The position numbers and the translations under genes were made by a program. A model generated the notes under the pieces. The model was not told where the DNA came from and made no database searches. It was given only the letters and a program-made list of their open reading frames with translations. From contig CAIVQM010000344.1 in NCBI GenBank assembly GCA_903908025.1, positions 1 to 17,166 on the forward strand: 17,166 nucleotides of DNA, in the 5' to 3' direction. Positions 6,618 to 13,174 of this stretch are shown here, piece by piece. Numbering within the stretch: the stretch's first letter is position 1; each line of letters starts with the position of its first letter. Source of the DNA: an uncultured bacterium. Lineage in GTDB: Bacteria; Actinomycetota; Actinomycetes; S36-B12.

Positions 6618-7814
6618 GTGGACCTCGCCGTCTCCCCGCATGTGAACGACTTGGTCCAGCGGACTCGAGAGTTCGTTCGGCTGGAAGTACTGCCCTCCGA
6701 GGACCACTTCGGTGGTGTCGCTCAGGGCGAGCCTTGGCGGCGGTCGCTGCAGGAGGCGGCCCGCCGATGCGGCGTCTTCGGGCCACACCTTCCCCACTGC
6801 TACGCCGGCGCGGGCCTGGGATTCGCCGACCGTGCCCCGGTGTTCGAAGAGGCAGGGTATTCCCTCTTCGGAGCACTGGCGATCAATGCCGCCGCGCCTG
6901 ACGAGGGGAACCAGCACCTTCTCGGCCATGTTGCCAACGACGCACAGCGCGAGCAGTATCTGACGCCTTTGGCTCACGGGGAGACTAGATCAGCCTTCGC
7001 CATGACTGAACCTGCTCCCGGGGCGGGCTCCGATCCGCGCGCGCTTCGAACGGCGGCAGCCCGAGTCCCAGGCGGCTGGCGAATAGACGGGTTGAAACAC
7101 TTCATCACGGGCGCGGACGGCGCGGCCTTCACCATTGTCATGGCTCGGACCTCTGGTGCTTCGGGTGACGCGGGCGGCGCCACGATGTTCCTCGTCGACG
7201 CAGGCAATCCCGGGATGATCGTCACGCGCCACGTTCCGACGATGGACAAGAGCATGATCGGTGGGCACTGTGAAGTCCGATTCACCAATTGCCTTGTCGC
7301 CGACTCAGCGGTCCTCGGCGAGGTGGACCAGGGTTTCCGGTACGCCGGTGTCCGGCTGGGCCCGGCTCGTATGACGCACTGCATGCGGTGGCTCGGCGCC
7401 GCCCGGCGCGCGCATGAGGTCGCTGTGAACTACGCCGCGGAACGGGAGGCTTTCGGCGCACGACTCGCCAATCTCGGCATGACTCAACAGATGATCGCCG
7501 ACTCCGAAATAGATCTCGCTGCAGCTCGAGGGTTGATTCTGCGCTCTAGTTGGGAGATCGATCAAGGCATGGAATCGAACGACTCGACCTCGATCGCGAA
7601 GACGTTCGTCGCAGAAGCGATCGGGCGGATCGTCGATCGCGCGGTGCAGATCTGCGGTGGTCAGGGGGTCTCGGAGGACTTGCCGGTGGCCCGGATCTAT
7701 CGGGAGACGCGCCCGTTCCGCATCTACGATGGTCCCTCTGAAGCGCACCGGTGGGCCATCGCCCGGCGAGCGACGAAACGCATCGTGAGTCAAGTTGCGG
7801 CGGAGCGCCCGTGA
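6618..7814 (+). CDS. Acyl-CoA dehydrogenase, ACAD10/ACAD11-like branch
   Basis: The 398-residue product is the normal size for a cytosolic FAD-dependent acyl-CoA dehydrogenase. The FAD/substrate motif FAMTEPAPGAGSD is at 127-139, and the middle beta-domain carries WRIDGLKHFITGA (154-166). The C-terminal helical domain ends with QICGGQGVSEDLPVARIYRE (344-363) and then RIYDGPSEAHR (368-378). In typical medium-chain enzymes the catalytic Glu sits in an IYEG motif; here the position is Asp371. The D-G-P-x-E-x-H form is the one I associate with ACAD10/ACAD11 and bacterial LvaC-like enzymes. The stop overlaps the GTG of the APH kinase gene (GTGA at 7811-7814). Human ACAD10/11 fuse exactly these two domains, so the pair probably works together on a hydroxyacyl-CoA. 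Family certainty is high, substrate class moderate. Confidence 0.93.
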   Translation: MDLAVSPHVNDLVQRTREFVRLEVLPSEDHFGGVAQGEPWRRSLQEAARRCGVFGPHLPHCYAGAGLGFADRAPVFEEAGYSLFGALAINAAAPDEGNQHLLGHVANDAQREQYLTPLAHGETRSAFAMTEPAPGAGSDPRALRTAAARVPGGWRIDGLKHFITGADGAAFTIVMARTSGASGDAGGATMFLVDAGNPGMIVTRHVPTMDKSMIGGHCEVRFTNCLVADSAVLGEVDQGFRYAGVRLGPARMTHCMRWLGAARRAHEVAVNYAAEREAFGARLANLGMTQQMIADSEIDLAAARGLILRSSWEIDQGMESNDSTSIAKTFVAEAIGRIVDRAVQICGGQGVSEDLPVARIYRETRPFRIYDGPSEAHRWAIARRATKRIVSQVAAERP

Positions 7815-8857
7815 ATGCCGGAGTATCCGCAGTCGCACCGGGACACCTCGACCTGACGGCCTTGGAGCCGTACCTCCGCGGATGCGGCGTGCCCATCGCC
7901 GGAACGCTACGGGCCACCGCAATCACGGGCGGCCGGTCGAACTTGACATACCGACTGGACGACGGCGAAGACGCCTGGGTGCTCCGACGCCCGCCCGAGG
8001 CAGGCGTGACACCTTCAGCGCATGACGTCGGTAGGGAGTTTCGAGTGATGTCGGCGCTCCAGCAGACCGCGCTGCCGGTGCCCCGAACCGTTCTCGAGTG
8101 TCATGACGCATCGGTTATCGGCGCCCCATTCACGGTCGTGGAGTTCAGCGAAGGAAGCGTCCTTCGCACACGCACGGACCTTCTGGCGATCTCTGACCAC
8201 CTGGTGGGCGAAGTTCATTGGGAATTGATCCGTGTTCTCGCACTGCTGCACTCCCTGCCCTACGACGAGCTAGGGCTCTCTGGCCTCGGTCGCCCGGAAG
8301 GCTTCGTGAATCGGCAGATCGAGTTATGGCGCCAGCAATGGGATCGCGTTGCGACTCGAGAACTAGACGACGTCGATCGGCTCTACCAGGCGCTTGTCCG
8401 CTCGCCACCGCCGCAATCCCGCTTCAGCATCGTCCACGGCGATTTTCGTGTCGACAACGCGCTCATCGACCTCACGACCGGCCAGATGACCGCCCTAGTG
8501 GATTGGGAGATGGCGACGATCGGCGACCCGATCACCGACGTCGCGATGATGTGTGCCTACCAGCATCCCGGCTTCGACCACGTCGTCGGCGAACCGGCCG
8601 CCTCGACGAGCGAACGCTGGCCGTCCCCCGATGCGATCGCGCGCCATTACGCCGACGAGATGGGCGTCAATCTGGATGGATGGGGAAGCTATCTAGGGCT
8701 AGCTCACTTCAAGCTCGCCGTTGTCGCGGAAGGTATCGCCGCCCGGTATCGGGCAGGCATTGGCGAAGGAGCCGGCTTTGATAGCGCCCATCGAGCCGTT
8801 CCCGAACTCATTGCTAGCGGCTTGAGATTCATGGCGGTTGACGGAGGAACGACCTGA
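7811..8857 (+). CDS. APH-family kinase, likely hydroxyacyl-CoA kinase partner of the dehydrogenase
   Basis: The 348-residue protein has the aminoglycoside phosphotransferase fold. The nucleotide loop is in TGGRSNLTYRL (39-49), and VLRRPP (57-62) has Arg at the place where kinases usually carry the ATP-binding Lys, as is common in this APH subgroup. The Brenner motif HGDFRVDN has catalytic Asp211 and Asn216 (209-216), and the metal-binding DWE at 231-233 is followed by IGDP. It is not an antibiotic-resistance gene: its overlap with an acyl-CoA dehydrogenase (GTG start at 7811 within the previous stop) matches ACAD10/11 and the LvaA kinase of levulinate catabolism, which phosphorylates a 4-hydroxyacyl-CoA so that phosphate can leave. 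An alternative start at 7751 lies inside the dehydrogenase gene and is unlikely. The kinase fold is certain; the substrate is inferred from the neighbours. Confidence 0.9.
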   Translation: MNAGVSAVAPGHLDLTALEPYLRGCGVPIAGTLRATAITGGRSNLTYRLDDGEDAWVLRRPPEAGVTPSAHDVGREFRVMSALQQTALPVPRTVLECHDASVIGAPFTVVEFSEGSVLRTRTDLLAISDHLVGEVHWELIRVLALLHSLPYDELGLSGLGRPEGFVNRQIELWRQQWDRVATRELDDVDRLYQALVRSPPPQSRFSIVHGDFRVDNALIDLTTGQMTALVDWEMATIGDPITDVAMMCAYQHPGFDHVVGEPAASTSERWPSPDAIARHYADEMGVNLDGWGSYLGLAHFKLAVVAEGIAARYRAGIGEGAGFDSAHRAVPELIASGLRFMAVDGGTT

Positions 8858-8883
8858 AGCAGGCGTTGATGCGCCCCACTTCA

Positions 8884-8899
8884 CAGCGGAGAGTCGCTG
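8884..8899. terminator. Weak hairpin between convergent kinase and ligase genes
   Basis: CAGCG (8884-8888) and CGCTG (8895-8899) form a 5-bp stem with a 6-nt loop in the 55-nt convergent gap. Flanking CCCC and GGGG could lengthen it with a bulge. It has no T-tract, so it is only a possible terminator. Confidence 0.3.
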
Positions 8900-8912
8900 G
8901 GGTTCTGTCGGT

Positions 8913-10475
8913 TCATCGGCCGCCGCGGTCCCATGTCGAGCCGGTCACCCCGCGACCACGGATGATGTTCTTCTGGATCTTCTGCGTCGGCGTCTTCGGC
9001 AGCGCCTCAACAAACTCGACGTAGCGCGGCACGGCGTAGCGAGGAAGCCGGGGCCCGAGAAACTCGATCAGCGCGTCCGGCTCCAGTGTCGTGGACCCTG
9101 CGACAACCACCATCGCCATGACCTCCTGCTCGCCCAGCTCGGACGGCACACCGACGACCGCTGACTCGATGACGTCGGGATGCGCATTGATTTCCGCCTC
9201 CACTTCCATCGACGAGATGTTCTCGCCGCGTCGGCGGATCGAGTCTGACTTTCGGTCGACGTAGAAGAAGTTGCCATCCTCGTCCTGGTAAAGCAGATCA
9301 CCGGTGTGGAGCCATTGGTTGCGAAAGACTTCGGAGGTGGGCTGGGGCATGTTCCAGTACCCGGTCATCGAGGTCCATGGCTCGCGGGGTCGACACACGC
9401 ATTCACCGACTGTGCCAGGCGGCACTTCCTCGTCGTCGTCATTGACGATCCTGACCTCGTACTCGGGGCGCTGCCGACCGCAGCTGCGTGAGTTCGGCGG
9501 GTTCCACTCCGAAACGAGGATGGTGCCGGTCTCCGATGAGCCGTAGTTGGTACAGATCTTCAGGCCGAAGCGCAGCCCGAACGCTTCGACGTCAGGGTGC
9601 AACGGAATCATGGCCACCTTGTTCAGAGGCGTCTTGCTGTCGTTCTCGGTAGCCGGAGTCGAGGCCAGGAACTCCACCATCGCGCCGAGAAGCAGAGTCG
9701 TCGTGCACCCGAAGGTGGCAACGTCCGACCAGAACTCCTGGGTCTTGAACCGCTCTCGCAGGACGACGGAGCCGCCGCAGAGTGCCATCACGTTGAGGGC
9801 CACCAGGCCGCTGATGTGGAAGAGCGGGAATGGCGCGTAGTAGACGTCATCGGGCGTGAAGTCGCCAGCGGGGAAGTAGCGTGATGCGGTCGCATGCAAC
9901 TGCGCCCAGTGGATGGTGGCGCCCTTCGACGCACCGGTCGTGCCGGACGTGAAGACTATCGCCGCAATGTCCGATCCACGCGGGCCAGGGAACTCATTCC
10001 CGTCGGGCGTCTGCGCCGGCCACACCATTGAGAGATTGACGGCAGCAATGGCGGATCCTACGGCAGCGCCGTCCACGACGATGGCCGACTCGAGCTGGTC
10101 GACGATCTCTGCATGCTCCCCGCACTCGGCAAGGAGTGACTCGTTGGTGACTATCACGCGGGCGCCGGAAACCTTGACGGCGTGACGCAGGCTTGTGCCG
10201 CGGTACTCGATGTTGATGGGGACCAGTACCGCACCCAGCCAGCTGGCACCGAGCCAAAGCTCAGCGCCAGCAATGGAAACCGGCAGCAGTGAAAGAACGG
10301 ATTCGCCTGGGCGAACGCCGTGGGATCGCAAGAGCGCGGCCCAACGCAAAGCGTTGTGATGTGTCTGCTCGAACGTGCGGATATCGCCGTCAATGTTGCG
10401 GATGTAGACGCGGTCGGGGTGTTCGGCAGCCCACGCCGCCACCCGGTGGGGCAGAAGCAGTTCCCGGCTTATCAC
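8913..10475 (-). CDS. AMP-forming acyl-CoA synthetase / CoA ligase
   Basis: This 520-residue member of the ANL adenylating superfamily should activate a carboxylic acid to its CoA thioester through an acyl-AMP intermediate in the cytosol. The ATP P-loop motif VFTSGTTGASKGA is at 174-186, and YGSSETG (311-317) is the A5 motif. WLHTGDLLYQDEDGNFFYVD (388-407) holds the hinge-side Asp, and RKSDSIRRRGENISSMEVE (408-426) follows. The C-terminal catalytic lysine is Lys499 in PKTPTQKIQK. All core motifs are intact. The length and wording resemble crotonobetaine/carnitine- or cyclohexanecarboxylate-type ligases; I cannot name the acid. The GTG start at 10475 is fixed by a perfect AAGGAGG, 7 nt away. 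It converges on the kinase gene and diverges from the thiolase gene. It likely supplies the hydroxyacyl-CoA for the kinase/dehydrogenase pair. Confidence 0.93.
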   Translation of the reverse strand: MISRELLLPHRVAAWAAEHPDRVYIRNIDGDIRTFEQTHHNALRWAALLRSHGVRPGESVLSLLPVSIAGAELWLGASWLGAVLVPINIEYRGTSLRHAVKVSGARVIVTNESLLAECGEHAEIVDQLESAIVVDGAAVGSAIAAVNLSMVWPAQTPDGNEFPGPRGSDIAAIVFTSGTTGASKGATIHWAQLHATASRYFPAGDFTPDDVYYAPFPLFHISGLVALNVMALCGGSVVLRERFKTQEFWSDVATFGCTTTLLLGAMVEFLASTPATENDSKTPLNKVAMIPLHPDVEAFGLRFGLKICTNYGSSETGTILVSEWNPPNSRSCGRQRPEYEVRIVNDDDEEVPPGTVGECVCRPREPWTSMTGYWNMPQPTSEVFRNQWLHTGDLLYQDEDGNFFYVDRKSDSIRRRGENISSMEVEAEINAHPDVIESAVVGVPSELGEQEVMAMVVVAGSTTLEPDALIEFLGPRLPRYAVPRYVEFVEALPKTPTQKIQKNIIRGRGVTGSTWDRGGR

Positions 10476-10482
10476 GTGTAAT

Positions 10483-10489
10483 CCTCCTT
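10483..10489 (-). promoter_or_regulatory. Strong ribosome binding site of the CoA ligase
   Basis: The minus strand reads AAGGAGG, 7 nt upstream of the GTG at 10475. It is the best match to the 16S rRNA tail that I found in the window, implying efficient translation from a GTG start. Confidence 0.7.
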
Positions 10490-10533
10490 GTTGTCCGCCG
10501 CAGACTCGGCGAGTGCCGCCGACTTGACCATGC

Positions 10534-10559
10534 GCTGACCCGCGGCTCCGCTGGTCAGC
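10534..10559. promoter_or_regulatory. 26-bp near-perfect inverted repeat, candidate operator for both divergent genes
   Basis: GCTGACC (10534-10540) pairs with GGTCAGC (10553-10559). Inside these arms GCGG (10542-10545) pairs with CCGC (10548-10551), leaving one mismatched pair and a 2-nt centre. The site ends 11 nt before the -35 box of the thiolase promoter and about 60 nt upstream of the ligase start, well placed for a dimeric regulator acting on both genes. Confidence 0.5.
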
Positions 10560-10570
10560 CTATTGGGTGT

Positions 10571-10599
10571 TTGACGACCGAACTATTGGCCATTAGTCT
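10571..10599 (+). promoter_or_regulatory. Promoter of the thiolase-like/DUF35 operon
   Basis: The -35 TTGACG (10571-10576) and the -10 TAGTCT (10594-10599) are separated by the ideal 17 nt. Transcription would start near 10606, about 100 nt before the ATG at 10703. The same -10 hexamer occurs in the promoter at 14782-14787. Confidence 0.65.
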
Positions 10600-10702
10600 A
10601 GGGCCATTCTCTTGCACTTCGTTGCGGTTGGCCCGTTTCAGCACTCGACGTGGCTGGTTCCGCCTCCGGGATGCACAGAGATCCGCTACGAGAGGACGGT
10701 CG

Positions 10703-11857
10703 ATGTTTTCACGCGCTCGTATTCTTGGCACTGGCAGAACGCCATTCTCCAAGGCGTCCGGACGGTCCGTGCTTTCATTGGCCCTTGAGGCGACCGAGGG
10801 CGCGTGCCGGGACGCCGGCATCGATGCCCGGGACCTTGACGGCGTTATTACCTATGCGATCGACGACAGCATCTACTCAACGAGCGTTCTCAACGCCCTC
10901 GGATGCCCCGACATCCGGTGGTTTGCCGACTTCAATGGCGGGGGCAACCAGTTCCTGACGTCCCTCCTCCAAGCTGCCATGGTGGTAGAGCATGGCCTGG
11001 CCGAGAGGGTGGTCGTGTTCCGTGCGATCAACGGCCGGTCGGAGTCGCGACTCGGTGGATCGTCGAAGTCGATCGCGGCCCGTGGGGGGATGCAGTACAC
11101 CGCTCCGGTCGGGTGGACGACCTATGGACGGTTCGATGCGATGATGGCTCGGCGTCATATGGAGATCTACGGCACCACCACGGACCACCTCGGCGGCGTT
11201 GCAGTAGCTGCGCGCGAGTGGGCGGTGTCAAACCCCAACGCGACAATGCGTAAGCCGCTCTCCCTTGAGGACTACAACCAGTCGCCGATGATCTCCGATC
11301 CTTTTCGACTGCTCGACTACTGCCAGGAGTTCGACTGCGCCTTTGCTGTAGTCATCGGAGCAGCGGGAACATCTGCCACTCCCTCTCGTGAGATCGAGTT
11401 CGTGTCCGGTGTGCTCGGAGGCGGCCCGCGACCCGGCGGTGACCACTGGGGCTACATCGAGTGGTCGGAGCACGCAAAGACGTTCTCCCACTTCCTGAAG
11501 CAGCGGCTGTACGGACCCGCGGGCTTGCGGTCGAGCGATATCGATCTCCTCTATCTCTACGACTGCTTCACGTTCAGTGTTCTTGGCCAGTTGGAGGGAT
11601 TCGGCTTCGCGAAGCCAGGGGAGTCCGGTGCGCTTGTGGCATCCGGCGCAACCGGACCCGGTGGCCACGTACCTGTCAACACGCATGGCGGCTTGCTCTC
11701 CGAGGGTTACGGACACGGTATGAACAACTTTGTCGAAGCCGTTCTGCAACTCAGGAAGGAAGCAGGCGACAGACAGCTACCTCGAGCTGACCGGGCGCTG
11801 GTGACCGGGGGAGCGACCACGACCGGCTGCGCCATCGTGCTGGGTGCCGCCGCATGA
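10703..11857 (+). CDS. Thiolase-fold protein of the lipid-transfer-protein (Ltp2-like) group
   Basis: The 384-residue product has the thiolase superfamily fold in the form called lipid-transfer protein or thiolase-like aldolase. Hallmarks are the N-terminal ARILGTGRTPFSKASGRS (5-22), FNGGGNQFLTSLLQAA (77-92), the YDCFTFSVLGQLEGFGF stretch (286-302) and NTHGGLLSEGYGHGMNNFVE (326-345). The nucleophilic Cys that classical thiolases carry near residue 90 is not evident: the region reads NGGGNQF. The usual GHP of the C-terminal half is replaced by GYGHG. Such changes are seen in Ltp2-like retro-aldolases of steroid side-chain degradation, which work with a DUF35 partner. The next gene encodes a DUF35 protein and overlaps in ATGA. 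The start at 10703 is set by AGAGGA (10691-10696), 6 nt away; the open frame extends upstream through the promoter and is not coding there. It likely cleaves a carbon-carbon bond of a CoA ester; thiolytic against aldol chemistry is unsettled. Confidence 0.88.
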   Translation: MFSRARILGTGRTPFSKASGRSVLSLALEATEGACRDAGIDARDLDGVITYAIDDSIYSTSVLNALGCPDIRWFADFNGGGNQFLTSLLQAAMVVEHGLAERVVVFRAINGRSESRLGGSSKSIAARGGMQYTAPVGWTTYGRFDAMMARRHMEIYGTTTDHLGGVAVAAREWAVSNPNATMRKPLSLEDYNQSPMISDPFRLLDYCQEFDCAFAVVIGAAGTSATPSREIEFVSGVLGGGPRPGGDHWGYIEWSEHAKTFSHFLKQRLYGPAGLRSSDIDLLYLYDCFTFSVLGQLEGFGFAKPGESGALVASGATGPGGHVPVNTHGGLLSEGYGHGMNNFVEAVLQLRKEAGDRQLPRADRALVTGGATTTGCAIVLGAAA

Positions 11858-12288
11858 CCGCGGGCGAGGTCACCCGGCCGAACTTCCCTGCGCCGGTCGC
11901 TGATGTCGACTCTGAGCCCTTCTGGGCTGCCGCCGCGGAGGGACGACTACGTGTGCAGGTGTGCGTGGGCTGTGAGCGCGGCGTGTTTCCCCCGACGCCG
12001 GGTCGCTGTCCCTTCTGTGGTCTGGGGCTCGAATGGCGCTACCACGAGTCGTCGGCATCGATCTACTCGTGGATCGGCGTGGACCGAGCGATCTTCGAGT
12101 GGGAGGCGGGGCTCGTCCCCTTCTCCGTCGTGCTTGCCCGAATCGATGGCCTCCCTGACGTGAAGCTGCCCTGCCTGTATCCGGGGCCCGCAACCGAACT
12201 GAAGGCGCACCAACCGGGCTCGGTGCGGTTCGGTTCCGAATACGGCGATGGCGTCCGGCTCATGTTCGACCCCGCAGTCGACGGCTAG
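11854..12288 (+). CDS. DUF35 zinc-ribbon/OB-fold protein, partner of the thiolase-like enzyme
   Basis: The 144-residue product matches the DUF35 family. An N-terminal helix with FWAAAAEGRLRVQ (23-35) is followed by a four-cysteine zinc ribbon, CVGC (37-40) and CPFC (52-55), and then an OB-fold (about 60-140). In Ltp2-ChsH2 aldolases and in related thiolase/DUF35 pairs this domain binds the thiolase-fold protein and helps hold acyl-CoA. Its ATG lies inside the stop of the thiolase gene (ATGA, 11854-11857), which predicts translational coupling and a stoichiometric complex. All four Cys are present. There is no sign of a fused MaoC domain, so this is the stand-alone form. The family call is firm; complex formation is inferred from families and gene order. 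Confidence 0.9.
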   Translation: MTAGEVTRPNFPAPVADVDSEPFWAAAAEGRLRVQVCVGCERGVFPPTPGRCPFCGLGLEWRYHESSASIYSWIGVDRAIFEWEAGLVPFSVVLARIDGLPDVKLPCLYPGPATELKAHQPGSVRFGSEYGDGVRLMFDPAVDG

Positions 12289-12488
12289 GTCATCACGAAT
12301 GCCTAGGGCCACCAGGACATCGATAGGTGCCACCGGTGGTGCCTGAGGTACCGAACTGGCCTGCCGCGTCTGCAGTTGCCACTGAACGACCGCGGGTCGG
12401 AAGTGCTGTGATCCAACACGTGAGATCGAGCTCCGCCTGAGTGTGGAGCGCGAGGTTTGTGTGGCAACTGTCTGAGAGGCGGTGCGCA

Positions 12489-13010
12489 GTGTTGTCGGAC
12501 CCGGCTAGTTTTGCGATCCTCGTATTCCGACTTGCGATCGGTGCAGTGTTCATCGCGCACGGCTACAACCATCTGTGGGGACCAGGCAAGGTGGCGGGTA
12601 CGGCCCGATGGTTCGCGAGCATCGGCATGCGGCCGCCGCTACTCCATGCGTGGGTGGCAAGCGTGGCTGAAGTGGGTGCCGGACTCATGCTGATACTCGG
12701 CCTACTCACGCCTCTCGCGGGTGCTGCCGTGATCGGCGTCATGGTGGTCGCTTGGATTGCCAACCATCGAAAGAACGGCTTCTTCATCTTTCGACCGGGG
12801 GAGGGCTACGAGTACGTGATGACGTTGACTGCGGCCGGCGTCCTCTTCGCCGGAGTGGGCGGAGGTCACTGGTCGCTTGATGCACTCTTCGGCATCGCCA
12901 ATCCCCCTGGGTGGCCGCTGACAGCGTTTGCGCTTGCTGCGGGATTCGTTGGAGCAGCCGGACTGCTCGCCGGGTGCTGGCGCCCGCGCAGCCCGACGAA
13001 GAGCGCTTAG
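12489..13010 (+). CDS. DoxX-family integral membrane protein
   Basis: The 173-residue product has about four membrane segments, at roughly 7-27, 53-92 (two segments), 108-126 and 143-163. The N-terminal signature FRLAIGAVFIAHGYNHLWG (13-31) and the ASIGM motif (43-47) are typical of DoxX/DoxD-like proteins. Family members are linked to quinone or thiosulfate redox chemistry and, in mycobacteria, to membrane oxidoreductase complexes; many have no known role. The GTG start at 12489 is favoured by GAGAGG (12474-12479), 9 nt away; the frame opens earlier at 12441, but that region is hydrophilic and unlike the family. A 200-nt gap precedes it, with a small CGACC/GGTCG inverted repeat (12387-12399) and no convincing promoter. 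Its link to the catabolic genes is by position only. Confidence 0.82.
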   Translation: MLSDPASFAILVFRLAIGAVFIAHGYNHLWGPGKVAGTARWFASIGMRPPLLHAWVASVAEVGAGLMLILGLLTPLAGAAVIGVMVVAWIANHRKNGFFIFRPGEGYEYVMTLTAAGVLFAGVGGGHWSLDALFGIANPPGWPLTAFALAAGFVGAAGLLAGCWRPRSPTKSA

Positions 13011-13174
13011 GCGAAATCTGAGTTGATCCCGTCGACTTCGGCTTCCCCAGCCCTCCCTCCTGCACGACGTATCGCACACCGGCATCGCCCGCGGCAGCGG
13101 CGGCAGGGTCCCGCTCACCGAAGGCCGCTCGACTCAGCCGCGTCCCAGCACGTGTTCACTCCGGCGTGGCCGTG

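Noticed and set aside
5638..6645. A 335-codon open frame on the plus strand
   Set aside because: It is antisense to the whole tetR gene and runs into the dehydrogenase promoter; His/Arg/Pro-rich with no family motif.
7811..8857. Aminoglycoside resistance phosphotransferase
   Set aside because: It has the kinase fold, but its coupling to an acyl-CoA dehydrogenase and the VLRRPP motif fit the ACAD10/11-type kinase, not a resistance enzyme.
10289..10702. N-terminal extension of the thiolase-like protein
   Set aside because: It overlaps the ligase gene and contains the thiolase promoter; the ATG at 10703 has a good ribosome binding site and begins the family alignment.
12345..12400. Short palindromes such as CCACCGGTGG and CGACC/GGTCG as a terminator after the DUF35 gene
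   Set aside because: The arms are only 5 bp, there is no T-tract, and such palindromes are expected by chance in GC-rich DNA.
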